Below, one piece after another: positions 47,668 to 56,903 of a stretch of 64,000 nucleotides of DNA; position 1 is the first letter of the stretch; every line of letters starts with the position of its first letter. Location: contig CAZDOK010000012.1 of the NCBI GenBank assembly GCA_964507025.1, forward strand, positions 39,624 through 103,623, read 5' to 3'. Position numbers and translations under genes: made by a program. Below the pieces are notes generated by a model, which made no database searches, was not told the DNA's origin, and worked only from the letters and a program-made list of their open reading frames with translations. Source of the DNA: Amarobacter sp964507025. Its GTDB lineage: Bacteria > Chloroflexota > Dehalococcoidia > Tepidiformales > Tepidiformaceae.

Positions 47668-49116
47668 ATGGCGTACAAGTGGCGATGCCTGATCGCGGTG
47701 GCGTTCGGCACCTTCATGGCGACCATGGACTTCAGCATCGTGAACGTGGCGTTGCCCACGCTCGCGCGGGAGTTCGATCGGTCGCCGGACACGGTGGTCT
47801 GGGCGACGCTCATTTCGAGCCTGGTAGTGACGGGCTTAACGCTGACCGCGGGGCGGGTGGGCGACCTGTACGGCAGGAAGCGGGTGTACATCACGGGGTG
47901 GGTGATTTTCACGATAGGGATGGCGATCGCCAGCTTCGCCCAGAACATCGAACAGCTGGTGGCGTACCGGTTCTTCCAGGCGATCGGTGTCTCGCTGGCG
48001 ATGGCGAATGGGAACGCCATCGTGACGGAGGCGTTCCCGCCGGAGGAGCGCGGACAGGCGCTCGGGACGACGGGCTCGGTGGTGGGCGCCGGGCTGATGT
48101 CGGGGCCCATCATCGGCGGGCTGTTGCTGGGGCTGTTCGGGTGGCAATCGATCTTCTACCTGCGGGTGCCGATCGGGATGATGGCGATGACGCTGGCGTT
48201 CCTGTTCATCCGCCCCTCGGAGCCGTTGCCGGCCGGGGTATCGCGAAAACTCGACATCCCCGGGGCGGTGGCGTTGTTCGGGGCGCTCTCGTCGGCGCTG
48301 CTGGCGGTGAACCGCGGGCAGTCGTGGGGGTGGGGGTCGCCCGTCATCCTGGGGTTGTTGTTGTTCGCCGGTTGCGCGCTGGTGGCGTTCCTGCGGATTG
48401 AGGCCCGGGCGGCGAGCCCCGTCGTGGCGCTCGCGCTCTTCAGGGTGCGCGCATTCAGCGTGGGTGTTTCGAGCCTGGCGCTGAACTTCGCGGGGCAATC
48501 GGCTGTGACGTTTCTCCTGCCGTTCTACCTGCAGGAGGTGAAGGGCTTCAGCACCGCGCAGACGGGGCTGGTGATGGCCACGGTGCCCAGCATGATGCTG
48601 CTGCTCTCTCCGCTGAGCGGGCGGGTCTCTGACCGGTACGGGTTCAGGCACCAGACGACGGTGGGGATCGCACTGGTTTCGTTCGGGCTGCTGTTGATGG
48701 CGACGATCAACGGGGGCACGCCCGTGCCGCTGCTGGTGGCGCGGCTGGCGCTGATCGGCATTGGAACCTCAATTTTTATGTCGCCCAACAGCTCGGCAAT
48801 CATGGGCAGCGTCTCGAAAGACCGGCTCGGGACAGCTTCGGCGGCGGTGGGGACGGCGCGGAATATCGGGAATGCCACGGGGCTCGCGATGGCGAGCGCG
48901 ATCCTTGTAGCGGTGGCGACGGCCTCGGCGGGCTTCAGCGCGAACCGGCTGGCGGATCTGCCGGAAGGGGCGCTGGTGGACGGGATCAGGATGGCCTTCC
49001 TGGTGGCAGCCATCGCCTCGTCAACTGCGATCGTGGCCTCATCGTTCCGGGGGCGGGCCGCCGGGGTGGTGGCCGTATCGGGAACCGGGGTGGCGCCGGC
49101 GGCGAGCCGGGACTAA
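47668..49116 (+). CDS. MFS drug:H+ antiporter (DHA2, EmrB/QacA type)
   Basis: A 482-residue transporter with 14 predicted helices. Motif A is AGRVGDLYGRKRVYITGWV, the DHA2 motif D region is MATMDFSIVNVALPTLAREF, and helix 5 has GPIIGGLLLGLFGWQSIFYL (motif C). Members export drugs, dyes or lipids using the proton gradient. CATAAT (47653-47658) is 9 nt before ATG 47668 and there is no Shine-Dalgarno, so it is probably leaderless. It follows the cyclase gene by 34 nt. Confidence 0.92.
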   Translation: MAYKWRCLIAVAFGTFMATMDFSIVNVALPTLAREFDRSPDTVVWATLISSLVVTGLTLTAGRVGDLYGRKRVYITGWVIFTIGMAIASFAQNIEQLVAYRFFQAIGVSLAMANGNAIVTEAFPPEERGQALGTTGSVVGAGLMSGPIIGGLLLGLFGWQSIFYLRVPIGMMAMTLAFLFIRPSEPLPAGVSRKLDIPGAVALFGALSSALLAVNRGQSWGWGSPVILGLLLFAGCALVAFLRIEARAASPVVALALFRVRAFSVGVSSLALNFAGQSAVTFLLPFYLQEVKGFSTAQTGLVMATVPSMMLLLSPLSGRVSDRYGFRHQTTVGIALVSFGLLLMATINGGTPVPLLVARLALIGIGTSIFMSPNSSAIMGSVSKDRLGTASAAVGTARNIGNATGLAMASAILVAVATASAGFSANRLADLPEGALVDGIRMAFLVAAIASSTAIVASSFRGRAAGVVAVSGTGVAPAASRD

Positions 49117-49147
49117 GGACAACACAACCAGGAAGGGGAACAGGGCA

Positions 49148-49924
49148 ATGGAACAGCGATTTGCGGGCAGGGTGGCGATCATCACTGGCGCGGCGGGCGG
49201 GATCGGGCGGGCGAGCGCGGTCCGGTTCGCGCGAGAAGGGGCGAGCGTGGTCGCGGTGGACCTGCCGGGGAGCGCGCTCGACGAGGTGGTGGCGGCGGTC
49301 GAGGCGGAGGGCAGGAGCGTGCTTGCGGTAGCAGCGGATGTCACGAAGGCGGCCGACGTGGAGCGGTACGTGCAGGCAGCGAAGGATCGGTTCGGGCGGG
49401 TCGATGCGTTCTTCAACAACGCCGGGATCGAGGGGTGGATTGGCCCGATGCTGGCGTACCCCGAAGACCAGTTTGACCGGGTGCTGGCAGTGAACGTGAA
49501 GGGGGTGTGGCTGGGGATGAAGTACGTCGCACCGGTGATGGCGGCCGGCGGCGGGGGCGTGATCGTGAACACAGCCTCGGTTGCGGGGCTCAGCGGCACG
49601 CCCGGGATCATCGCCTACGGAGCGAGCAAGCACGCGGTGGTCGGGATGACGAAGACGGCGGCGCTCGAGCTGGCGCCAGCGAAGATACGCGTCAACGCGG
49701 TGTGTCCATCGCCGATCGAGACGCGGATGATGCGGGCGCTGGAACGCGGGATGAACCCGGACGCGCCGGAGGAGGCCAAGGAGCGAATGGTGGCAACCAA
49801 CCCGATGGGACGGTATGGCGAGCCGGAGGAGGTGGCAGCGCTGGTGGCCTTCCTGTGCAGTGGCGACGCGAGCTATCTGAACGGGGCCATCATCCCCGTG
49901 GATGGCGGACGGATGGCGCGGTAG
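49148..49924 (+). CDS. Short-chain dehydrogenase/reductase
   Basis: A 258-residue classical SDR. The cofactor motif is AIITGAAGGIGRASAVRFAR, VAVDLPG favours NAD, NNAGIEG is intact, and the catalytic Ser-Tyr-Lys lie in NTASVAGLSGTPGIIAYGAS and KHAVVGMTK. The C-terminal motif YLNGAIIPVDGGRMAR is typical. Substrate unknown. AGGAAGGGGAACAG precedes ATG 49148. Follows the MFS gene by 31 nt, likely the same unit. Confidence 0.92.
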   Translation: MEQRFAGRVAIITGAAGGIGRASAVRFAREGASVVAVDLPGSALDEVVAAVEAEGRSVLAVAADVTKAADVERYVQAAKDRFGRVDAFFNNAGIEGWIGPMLAYPEDQFDRVLAVNVKGVWLGMKYVAPVMAAGGGGVIVNTASVAGLSGTPGIIAYGASKHAVVGMTKTAALELAPAKIRVNAVCPSPIETRMMRALERGMNPDAPEEAKERMVATNPMGRYGEPEEVAALVAFLCSGDASYLNGAIIPVDGGRMAR

Positions 49925-50016
49925 GCACCGCGCGGGGGGCTGGCGGCCGGTTGGGCCGCTCATTCGCCGACACGTGGCCGTGATCGGGGGTTGCGCGGGG
50001 TCTGTAGATTGGCGGC

Positions 50017-50559
50017 ATGTATGTGCGAGCGAACCTGGTGGCGGCCGGAATCGTCGCCGCAGCGCTGCTGGTGGGCGGTTGCGGCGGCGATTCCGGCGAC
50101 GAGTTCGAAGATATCCGCAAGACGGCGACGGCCGTTGCACTGCTCACTCCCTCACCGGTGGCAACCCCCACGGTCGACCCGCTGGTAGCCTGGTATGCGG
50201 ATGCGCTGAACGCGGCCAACCAGCTGGCGGACGCGGTGAACCGGCTGAACGACGATATGCTTTCCGCGCAGCAGAACCAGGCTGACCCCAGGGTCCCGGG
50301 GCTGCTCACGGCGGATGCCGACACCGTGATCGCGAAGGCGGTGGCGCTGAAAGCGGTGGCTGCCGCGCCCGGCGCACCAGCATCGCTCGCGGCCAAGATT
50401 GCTGACGCGACCGGGGGGCTCACGGATGGCGCGAATCTGCTGAAGGAAGCGATCGCGAAACTCGACCCGGCGATCGGCCAGCAATCGGCGGACGCACTCG
50501 ATGCTGCCGAGAAGGTGCTGGACGAAGTGCGGGCAGAGCTGGAAGCGGGACCGAAATAG
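50017..50559 (+). CDS. Hypothetical lipoprotein, helical
   Basis: A 180-residue lipoprotein (MYVRANLVAAGIVAAALLVG, Cys in GGCGGDSGDEFE). The mature part is alanine-rich and helical (LNAANQLADAVNRLNDDMLS; ALKAVAAAPGAPASLAAKIA), like coiled-coil surface proteins of unknown role. TAGATT (50005-50010) lies 6 nt before ATG 50017, a leaderless start. No family recognised. Upstream of the ABC pair by 83 nt. Confidence 0.75.
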   Translation: MYVRANLVAAGIVAAALLVGGCGGDSGDEFEDIRKTATAVALLTPSPVATPTVDPLVAWYADALNAANQLADAVNRLNDDMLSAQQNQADPRVPGLLTADADTVIAKAVALKAVAAAPGAPASLAAKIADATGGLTDGANLLKEAIAKLDPAIGQQSADALDAAEKVLDEVRAELEAGPK

Positions 50560-50642
50560 CCAGCGCTCCCCGGGGGTCGGTGGTAAACGCCGGGTGCCGC
50601 CCGCTGGTGAGCGCACCGGGTTCTGCCGATTCTGGGGATGTG

Positions 50643-51596
50643 ATGGGTGCGGGGCCGGCGATCGAGCTGCGTGGAGCGGGACGGACGTTCGGAGACCGCG
50701 TCGCGCTGCGGCCGGTGAACCTGGCGGTGGAGCGGGGTGAGGTGTTCGGGCTGCTGGGGCCGAACGGCTCCGGCAAGACGACAACGCTGCGCATCCTTGC
50801 GACGCTGATTCAACCGACTACGGGCAGCGCCTCGGTCCTTTCCCACGATGTGACGGCGGATGCGCTGGCGGTGAGGCGGAATATCGGCGTGATGCCGGAG
50901 AAACCGAGCCTGTACGAGCGACTGACGATCGACGATAACCTGCGGTTCTGGGCAGAGGCGCATGAACTCGCGGAACCGGACGGCGCGATTCGCGCGGCAC
51001 TGGAGTTCGCCGGTTTGACGAGTCGTCGCGGTGAGCGGGTGGGCCAGCTTTCGAAGGGGCTCAAGCAGCGCGTGGCGCTTGCGAGGGCGATCGTGCACCG
51101 GCCGGCAGTGTTGCTCCTGGACGAGCCATCATCGGGGCTGGACCCTTCTGCGGCAGTGGCGATGGAGGGGATGATCCGCGACCTGGTGCGGAACGGGGCG
51201 ACGGTCCTGATGAACACGCACCGCCTGGCGGAGGCGGAACGGCTGTGCGACCGGGTGGCGATCCTCCGCGAGGGGGAACTGCTGGAGATGGGGACGCCCC
51301 GGCAGTTGCGCTCGCGGTTGCTGGGGAACGTGGTGGAGGTGGAGATCGCCAGTGCGGTCGAGCAGGCAGTGCAGCGGGCTGTCGAGTCGGTGCCCGGCGT
51401 TGCGGAGGTGAAATGGGTGCGAGGCGGCGTGAGCTGCCGGTTGCCCGATGCGGACCGCGATACGCCCGAGCTGGTGGCGCGGCTGGTGCACGCGGGGGCC
51501 AGGGTGGTCTCGGTGAAGCAGGCGGGAGACCTGGAACGGGTGTACCTGGAGCTGATGGCCCGGGGAACGAGGCACAAGATGGAGGAGGCTGCATGA
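50643..51596 (+). CDS. ABC transporter ATP-binding protein (ABC-2 type)
   Basis: A 317-residue ATPase. Walker A GPNGSGKTTTLR, signature QLSKGLKQRVALARA, Walker B VLLLDEPSSGLDP, switch His in MNTHRLAEAERLCDRV. The C-terminal 80 residues form the extra domain found in NatA/CcmA-like exporters. ATG 50643 is chosen over GTG 50640. Its TGA overlaps the permease ATG by 4 nt. Substrate unknown. Confidence 0.9.
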   Translation: MGAGPAIELRGAGRTFGDRVALRPVNLAVERGEVFGLLGPNGSGKTTTLRILATLIQPTTGSASVLSHDVTADALAVRRNIGVMPEKPSLYERLTIDDNLRFWAEAHELAEPDGAIRAALEFAGLTSRRGERVGQLSKGLKQRVALARAIVHRPAVLLLDEPSSGLDPSAAVAMEGMIRDLVRNGATVLMNTHRLAEAERLCDRVAILREGELLEMGTPRQLRSRLLGNVVEVEIASAVEQAVQRAVESVPGVAEVKWVRGGVSCRLPDADRDTPELVARLVHAGARVVSVKQAGDLERVYLELMARGTRHKMEEAA

Positions 51597-52327
51597 GCCT
51601 GGTCGTGGTGGCTCCGCCGGTTCGGGCGCTCGTGCGAAAGGAATGGCGGGAGTTCCGTCATCACCGGATGATCCTGATGACGGCGACAATCCTGCCAGTC
51701 GCCTTCCTGGTGCTTCCGATCCTGAACCTCGTGTTCTTCGATATCGACCGGGCGCCTGGCGGGGTGAACCTGGCGGTGGGGCAGGCGATGTTCTGCTTCT
51801 TCCTGACGCCCGTGATCGTGCCGGCAACAATGGCAGCCTACGGCGTTGTAGGGGAGCGCGACCAGGGGACACTGGAGCCCCTCTTGACGCTCCCGATGAC
51901 TGACCGGCAGTTCGTGGCGGGGAAGGTACTGGCCATCGTCGGACCAACGATCGCGATGACCCTGGGGATTTACGCGACGTACATGGGGGTGGTCGCGGCC
52001 GCGGTGCACAGCGAGGTGCGCGGGCCGGCGCTCGACTGGATCTGGGCGTTCGGGCTGGTGTTGATGACACCGGTCCTGGCGCTGTTCTCCACACTTATCG
52101 GCATGACGTTTTCGGCGCGAGCGAAGGATGTCCGGGTGGCGGAACACCTGAGCGGGCTGGTGTTGCTGCCAGGGATGCTGCCGATCCTGCTGGTGGTGAC
52201 GCGGACGATCCCGGCGACGGTAGTCACGTGGCTGGTGTTCGCGGGACTGATGGCTGCAATCGACCTGATGCTCTGGCGGGGGGCAGCGAGGGGCTTCGAC
52301 CGCGAGCGGGTGATCTCGACCGCGTAG
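51593..52327 (+). CDS. ABC-2 type permease
   Basis: A 244-residue membrane protein with six helices: ILMTATILPVAFLVLPILNL, VGQAMFCFFLTPVIVPATMA, VLAIVGPTIAMTLGIYATYM and more. The coupling loop GERDQGTLEPLLTLPMTDRQ is the usual ABC-2 element. Partner of the ATPase at 50643-51596, coupled by ATGA. Could be exporter of a drug, lipid or peptide. Confidence 0.88.
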   Translation: MSLVVVAPPVRALVRKEWREFRHHRMILMTATILPVAFLVLPILNLVFFDIDRAPGGVNLAVGQAMFCFFLTPVIVPATMAAYGVVGERDQGTLEPLLTLPMTDRQFVAGKVLAIVGPTIAMTLGIYATYMGVVAAAVHSEVRGPALDWIWAFGLVLMTPVLALFSTLIGMTFSARAKDVRVAEHLSGLVLLPGMLPILLVVTRTIPATVVTWLVFAGLMAAIDLMLWRGAARGFDRERVISTA

Positions 52328-52349
52328 ACGTAGCGGGCGCGGGGCACGT

Positions 52350-53057
52350 GTGGAACACTCGGGCGGGATGGCGCGCGGGCGAACGCAGGCAAACTTCCAG
52401 CAATCGCGGGGCGGTTTCGCCTACGGGTTGCGGGCCTCCGTGCCCCTGTGCATCGCGGTAGGTGCGTTCGGTATCTCGTTCGGCGTACTTGCCAGGTCGA
52501 ACGGGTTTGGGGTGCTCGCGCCGCTGGTCATGTCGATGACGGCGTACACGGGAGCATCGCAGTTCGCGGTGGTCGCGGTGCTGGGAGATGGTGGCGGGCT
52601 CGGTGCGGCGGTGACGGCGGCGATCCTGCAGGCGGCGCGATATATTCCGATCGGGATTTCGGTGGCGCCGGCGCTGGGCGGTTCGCTGCCCGCACGGCTG
52701 CTCCAGAGCCAGATGATCATCGACGAATCGTGGGCGGTGGCGAACCGGGGCGACGGGACGTTCGACCGTGGCGCGCTGTTTGGGGCAGGGCTGGCGATCT
52801 ACGTTTCGTGGGTGGTGGGTACGGCGCTGGGCGTGCTCGGAGGCGATGCACTTGGTGACCCGGAGAAGCTTGGGCTCGATGCAGCCTTCCCGGCGCTCTT
52901 CCTGGCATTGTTGGCGCCGCAGCTGCGCAGCCGGACCGCCGTGGCGGCAGCGATCGGTGGGGCCCTCATCGCGATGGCGCTCATACCGGTGGCGCGGCCG
53001 GGCATCCCGATCATCGTGGCGTCGGCCGCGTGCCTTGCGGGCTGGTGGCGCCGGTGA
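52350..53057 (+). CDS. azlC: Branched-chain amino acid export permease, AzlC
   Basis: A 235-residue membrane protein of the AzlC family (LGxxxG-type start FAYGLRASVPLCIAVGAFGI, SFGVLARSNGFGVLAPLVMS, MTAYTGASQFAVVAVLGDGG, RYIPIGISVAPALGG). With AzlD it exports branched-chain amino acids and analogues such as azaleucine. GTG 52350 and ATG 52368 (MARGRTQ) are both possible starts. Its TGA overlaps the azlD GTG (GTGA). Confidence 0.9.
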   Translation: MEHSGGMARGRTQANFQQSRGGFAYGLRASVPLCIAVGAFGISFGVLARSNGFGVLAPLVMSMTAYTGASQFAVVAVLGDGGGLGAAVTAAILQAARYIPIGISVAPALGGSLPARLLQSQMIIDESWAVANRGDGTFDRGALFGAGLAIYVSWVVGTALGVLGGDALGDPEKLGLDAAFPALFLALLAPQLRSRTAVAAAIGGALIAMALIPVARPGIPIIVASAACLAGWWRR

Positions 53058-53362
53058 GCGACACGTGGGCGGCCGTGGCAATCGTGGGCGTGGCGGCCAT
53101 CGCCATGAAGTCGGTCGGACCAGTGGCCTTGGGCGGGCGCGAGCTGCCGGGGCGCACGGGCCTGCTGGTTGCCGCGCTGGCGCCTGCCCTGCTGGCGGCA
53201 CTGGTTGTGACCAATACGCTGGGCGATGGCCAATCGCTGGTCCTGGACGCGCGGGTGCTGGGGGTGGGGGCGGCGGCAGTGTGCATCGCGTTGCGCGCGC
53301 CGCTGCTTGCTGCGGTGGTGGCGGCCGCGGCGGTGACGGCGGTTGCACGGACGATTGGGTAG
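53054..53362 (+). CDS. azlD: AzlD subunit
   Basis: A 102-residue membrane protein with four hydrophobic helices, matching AzlD in length and position (VSDTWAAVAIVGVAAIAMKS, VGPVALGGRELPGRTGLLVA, LAPALLAALVVTNTLGDGQS). It forms the exporter with AzlC and is coupled to it through the GTGA overlap. The R-rich cytoplasmic loop is short. Confidence 0.88.
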   Translation: MSDTWAAVAIVGVAAIAMKSVGPVALGGRELPGRTGLLVAALAPALLAALVVTNTLGDGQSLVLDARVLGVGAAAVCIALRAPLLAAVVAAAAVTAVARTIG

Positions 53363-53417
53363 CGGGCGGGCGGATTGCCAATCCCTGAACAGGGCTATCG
53401 GCTACACTGGGAGTGTT

Positions 53418-56033
53418 ATGCCCAAGCTTGGATTCATCAGCCGCATTCTCGGAGATTCGAACGAGCGGGAGCTGAAGCGGCTTTCGACCATTGTGGACGA
53501 GGTCAACGAGTACTCGGACGAATTCGCCGCACTGGCCGATGAGGAGCTGTTCGCGAAAACGGCCGCGTTCAAGGAGCGGCTCGCTGGCGGAGAGGATCTC
53601 GACGACATCCTCCCGGAGGCGTTCGCGGTGGCGCGCGAAATCGCCTTCCGGAAGGTGGGCGAGCGGCCATATGACGTGCAGATGATCGGCGGGATCGTGC
53701 TGCACGAGGGAAAGATCGCCGAGATGCGGACGGGCGAGGGCAAGACGTTGACCGCCGTATCTCCGGTGTACCTGAACGCGCTCGCCGGCAGGGGCGTGCA
53801 CGTGATCACGGTGAATGATTACCTGGCCCGGCGCGACGCGGCCTGGTATGGGCCGGTATACCACGCGCTGGGTATGAGCGTTGGCGTGGTGCAGAACAAT
53901 GGCGTCTCGTACATGTACGAGCCGGGCTACGTGCCGGGCGAGGAGGGGGGCACGGGCGGGCTCGAAGACCTGCGGCCGTGTTCGCGCCGGGACGTCTACC
54001 GGGCCGACATCACCTACGGGACGAACAACGAGTTCGGGTTCGACTACCTGCGCGACAACATGGTGCGGGAGTGGGATGAGAAGGCGCAGCGGCCGCTGTA
54101 CTACGCGATCATCGACGAGGTGGACAACATCCTGATCGATGAGGCGCGGACGCCGCTCATCATCAGCGGCAACGCCGAAGAGGCGAGCGCGACCTACGTG
54201 AAGTTCGCGAGGGCGCTCAAGGGGCTGCGCGAGGATGCCGAGTACCAGGTCGACCACAAAGCGAAGCACATCGCGCTCACGGAGGACGGGATTACGCGGG
54301 TGGAGCGGGCACTCGGTATCCCGAACCTGTTCGAAGGCGACCCGCGGCTGGCGCGGCACCTCGAGGCGGCGCTCGACGCCGAGTACCTGAAGCGCATCGA
54401 CCGCGACTACGTGGTGAAAGACGGCGAGATCATCATCGTCGACGAGTTCACCGGGCGGTTGATGCCCGGGCGGCGCTGGAGCCATGGCATCCACCAGGCG
54501 GTGGAAGCAAAGGAAGGCCTGCAGGTCCAGCGCGAGTCGATCACGTACGCGACGATCACGTTCCAGAACCTGTTCCGGCTGTACGAGAAGCTGGCAGGTA
54601 TGACGGGTACGGCGGAGACCGAGGCCGAGGAGTTCGCGAAGATCTACTCGCTCGACGTGGTCGTGATCCCGACGCACCGGCCGATGATCCGGAAGGATCA
54701 CGCGGACGTGGTGTACATCAACGAGCGCGCGAAGTTCAACGCTGTCGTGAACGAGATCGAGGAGATGAACAAGGCCGGGCGGCCAGTGCTGGTGGGCACG
54801 ACCTCGATCGAGAAGTCGGAGTACCTTTCAACGCTGCTAACTCGCAAAGGCATCGCGCACGAGGTGCTGAACGCGAAGCAACACGAGCGTGAAGCGCTGA
54901 TCGTGAAAGACGCAGGGCAGAACGGCGCGGTGACGATCGCGACGAACATGGCCGGCCGCGGCACCGACATCAAGCTCGGGGCCGGGGTAGCTGATTCGGG
55001 CGGCCTGCATGTGATCGGCACGGAGCGGCACGAATCCCGGCGCATCGACAATCAGTTGCGCGGGCGCGCCGGGCGCCAGGGCGACCCGGGTTCGAGCCGG
55101 TTCTTCGTCTCGTTCGGCGACGACATCATGAAGCGATTCTCTCCGGAGTGGGTGCCGGGGATGATGCAGAAGCTCGGGATGACCGAGGACATGCCGCTCG
55201 AGTCGCGGATGGTGACGCGGGCGATCGAACAGGCGCAGACGAAGGTGGAAGGCCACAACTTCGACATCCGGAAGCGGCTCGTCGAGTTCGACGACGTCAT
55301 CAACGAGCACCGCAAGCAGATCTACACGCAGCGGGACATGATCCTGAAGGGCGTCGACACGCGGGACAACGTGGTCGACGCGATGCTGCTGCCGGAAGTC
55401 GAGCGTGTGCTGCAAAACGCGAACACCAGCGATGTGATGTCGCTAGAGCTGGTGGAAGCCGAGCTGCGCGAGATCTTCCCGACGGAAGACGTGCCTTCGA
55501 TCGCGGAGATGCAGGAGCTTGGGGACGAGCTGACCGACGAGATGCTGGACCGGGCGGAAGACCGGTACGAGCAGATCGAGGAGATGGTCGGCGAAGAGAA
55601 CATGCGGAAGGTGGAGCACTGGCTCCTCCTGGAGTCGATCGACACGCACTGGCGGGAGCACCTGACGGCGATCGAGGAGTTGCGCCAGAGCATCGGGCTG
55701 CAGGCCTACGCGCAGGTCGACCCGCTGGTGGCGTTCAAGCGCGAAGGCCACGACATGTACCAGCAGCTTGTGGCGAACATCCGCAAGCAGGTGGCGCGGA
55801 CGGTGTTCAAGGTGCGGATTGTGCAGCAGGGTGCGCAGCCCGCTGCAGCGGAAGCGGCGCCCACCGCCTCCGGGGATGGCGCTGGCCCGAAGCCTTCGAA
55901 GCCGGCCGCGCCGGTGCTGGCGAAGCCGAGCGGGCCATCGGACGAGCAGATCCGGACGCTGGGAGGCGGCGGCCAGCGGGCGCCGGCGGGCAAGGGCTCG
56001 AACTCGGCGAAGCGGCGGAAGCTGATCCGGTAG
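53418..56033 (+). CDS. secA: Protein translocase ATPase SecA
   Basis: An 871-residue motor of the Sec pathway. N-domain nucleotide site MRTGEGKTLTAVSPVYLNAL, NDYLARRDAAW, DEVDNILIDEARTPLIISG, IDRDYVVKDGEIIIVDEFTG, NMAGRGTDIKLGAGV, ERHESRRIDNQLRGRAGRQG and DPGSSRFFVSFGD are all present. The usual C-terminal zinc motif is missing: the tail ends AKRRKLIR after a Pro/Ala linker. TACACT (53403-53408) lies 9 nt before ATG 53418. secA follows azlCD but has its own promoter. Confidence 0.97.
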   Translation: MPKLGFISRILGDSNERELKRLSTIVDEVNEYSDEFAALADEELFAKTAAFKERLAGGEDLDDILPEAFAVAREIAFRKVGERPYDVQMIGGIVLHEGKIAEMRTGEGKTLTAVSPVYLNALAGRGVHVITVNDYLARRDAAWYGPVYHALGMSVGVVQNNGVSYMYEPGYVPGEEGGTGGLEDLRPCSRRDVYRADITYGTNNEFGFDYLRDNMVREWDEKAQRPLYYAIIDEVDNILIDEARTPLIISGNAEEASATYVKFARALKGLREDAEYQVDHKAKHIALTEDGITRVERALGIPNLFEGDPRLARHLEAALDAEYLKRIDRDYVVKDGEIIIVDEFTGRLMPGRRWSHGIHQAVEAKEGLQVQRESITYATITFQNLFRLYEKLAGMTGTAETEAEEFAKIYSLDVVVIPTHRPMIRKDHADVVYINERAKFNAVVNEIEEMNKAGRPVLVGTTSIEKSEYLSTLLTRKGIAHEVLNAKQHEREALIVKDAGQNGAVTIATNMAGRGTDIKLGAGVADSGGLHVIGTERHESRRIDNQLRGRAGRQGDPGSSRFFVSFGDDIMKRFSPEWVPGMMQKLGMTEDMPLESRMVTRAIEQAQTKVEGHNFDIRKRLVEFDDVINEHRKQIYTQRDMILKGVDTRDNVVDAMLLPEVERVLQNANTSDVMSLELVEAELREIFPTEDVPSIAEMQELGDELTDEMLDRAEDRYEQIEEMVGEENMRKVEHWLLLESIDTHWREHLTAIEELRQSIGLQAYAQVDPLVAFKREGHDMYQQLVANIRKQVARTVFKVRIVQQGAQPAAAEAAPTASGDGAGPKPSKPAAPVLAKPSGPSDEQIRTLGGGGQRAPAGKGSNSAKRRKLIR

Positions 56034-56058
56034 GAGGGTCCAGGACTCAGGGCCTGGG

Positions 56059-56085
56059 CTCAGGACTTAGGACTTACGTCCTGAG
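56059..56085 (+). terminator. Hairpin after secA
   Basis: CTCAGGAC (56059-56066), 11-nt loop, GTCCTGAG (56078-56085). There is no T-tract, so it may be a Rho-independent-like stem or a processing hairpin. The flanking sequence repeats AGGACT several times. Function as the secA terminator is an inference. Confidence 0.35.
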
Positions 56086-56108
56086 CTGCGGCCTGCGGTT
56101 CCCGAAAC

Positions 56109-56288
56109 TCAATCCTCAAGCCAGTCAGCGACCGGGTCGACGAACCGCTGGTCCGCTGCGTCATCAGGACTGCGGGCGATAGCGAGCGACTGGCGATGCG
56201 CCTCTTCGAGGAACGCTTGCGTCCCGGGCACCAGCAGTACCGGTGGGCCGCAACCCGGCCCGGCGCCGATTCCTGCGGCCTGGCTTCT
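56109..56288 (-). pseudogene. MazE-like antitoxin (DUF3018) remnant
   Basis: Only the C-terminal part of a DUF3018 antitoxin is recognisable: FLEEAHRQSLAIARSPDDAA followed by DQRFVDPVADWLED, preceded by VLLVPGTQ where family members read QIWVPDTR. The region upstream (AAGIGAGPGCGPP) is degraded and there is no start with a ribosome site. No toxin gene (MazF/PemK) is adjacent. The reading end at TGA 56109 is intact. This looks like a decayed toxin-antitoxin locus downstream of secA. Confidence 0.5.
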
Positions 56289-56390
56289 TCGTCTCCATGG
56301 CCCGCTCACTGGAGCCGATGTACTGGCCCGCCCAGGCTGCACAGGTGAAGCTCCGCGACGGCGGGACGGGTGGCTGGTACCGTTTCGGAC

Positions 56391-56771
56391 ATGGGTGCGC
56401 TTACGGACCTCGGGCTGACGACCGACGACGGGTCGATCATGGTGATCTCGGCGCCGGATTCGGTGCTGGCGGAGGCGGGGGCAATGAAGCCGCGGCCGTC
56501 GTTCGCGAGCACGTTGCTGACGGCCGAGCCGGCGGCGCGGATCGTCTGGTGGCCAGAGAAGCGCCACATGGGCGGCGGCACGCTGCAGCGGCTGGCGTGG
56601 ATGGTGGAATCCAGCAGCGCGGTGGCGTGGCTGGTGATCGACCCGGCGGAGGAGGAGTCGCCGGGCAGGGATGAGCTGCACACGGCGCTGGCGGCGGTGG
56701 GGATGGCGGTGGAGGAGGAGCGGTCCATCGGGCGCGGAGAGGTCGCGTTTCGTGTGACACGGGCGGGATAG
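56391..56771 (+). CDS. DUF3052-like small protein
   Basis: A 126-residue alpha/beta protein (MGALTDLGLTTDDGSIMVIS, RIVWWPEKRHMGGGTLQRLA, AWLVIDPAEEESPGRDELHT, AVGMAVEEERSIGRGEVAFR). The order resembles the DUF3052 fold, sometimes near fatty-acid genes in actinobacteria; that similarity is weak. TACCGT (56378-56383) is 7 nt before ATG 56391, a leaderless start. No known function. Confidence 0.55.
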   Translation: MGALTDLGLTTDDGSIMVISAPDSVLAEAGAMKPRPSFASTLLTAEPAARIVWWPEKRHMGGGTLQRLAWMVESSSAVAWLVIDPAEEESPGRDELHTALAAVGMAVEEERSIGRGEVAFRVTRAG

Positions 56772-56903
56772 CCGGGATTGGGTGGAAATTTCGCCTTTTC
56801 CGATTCTTCGGGTTGAAAGCAGCAATGCGCGGAGAATACGGGTAATCTTGCGCCGGACACCGGGACAGCATGGGCTGCCCGACGACGCTGGAGTTCACAA
56901 ACC

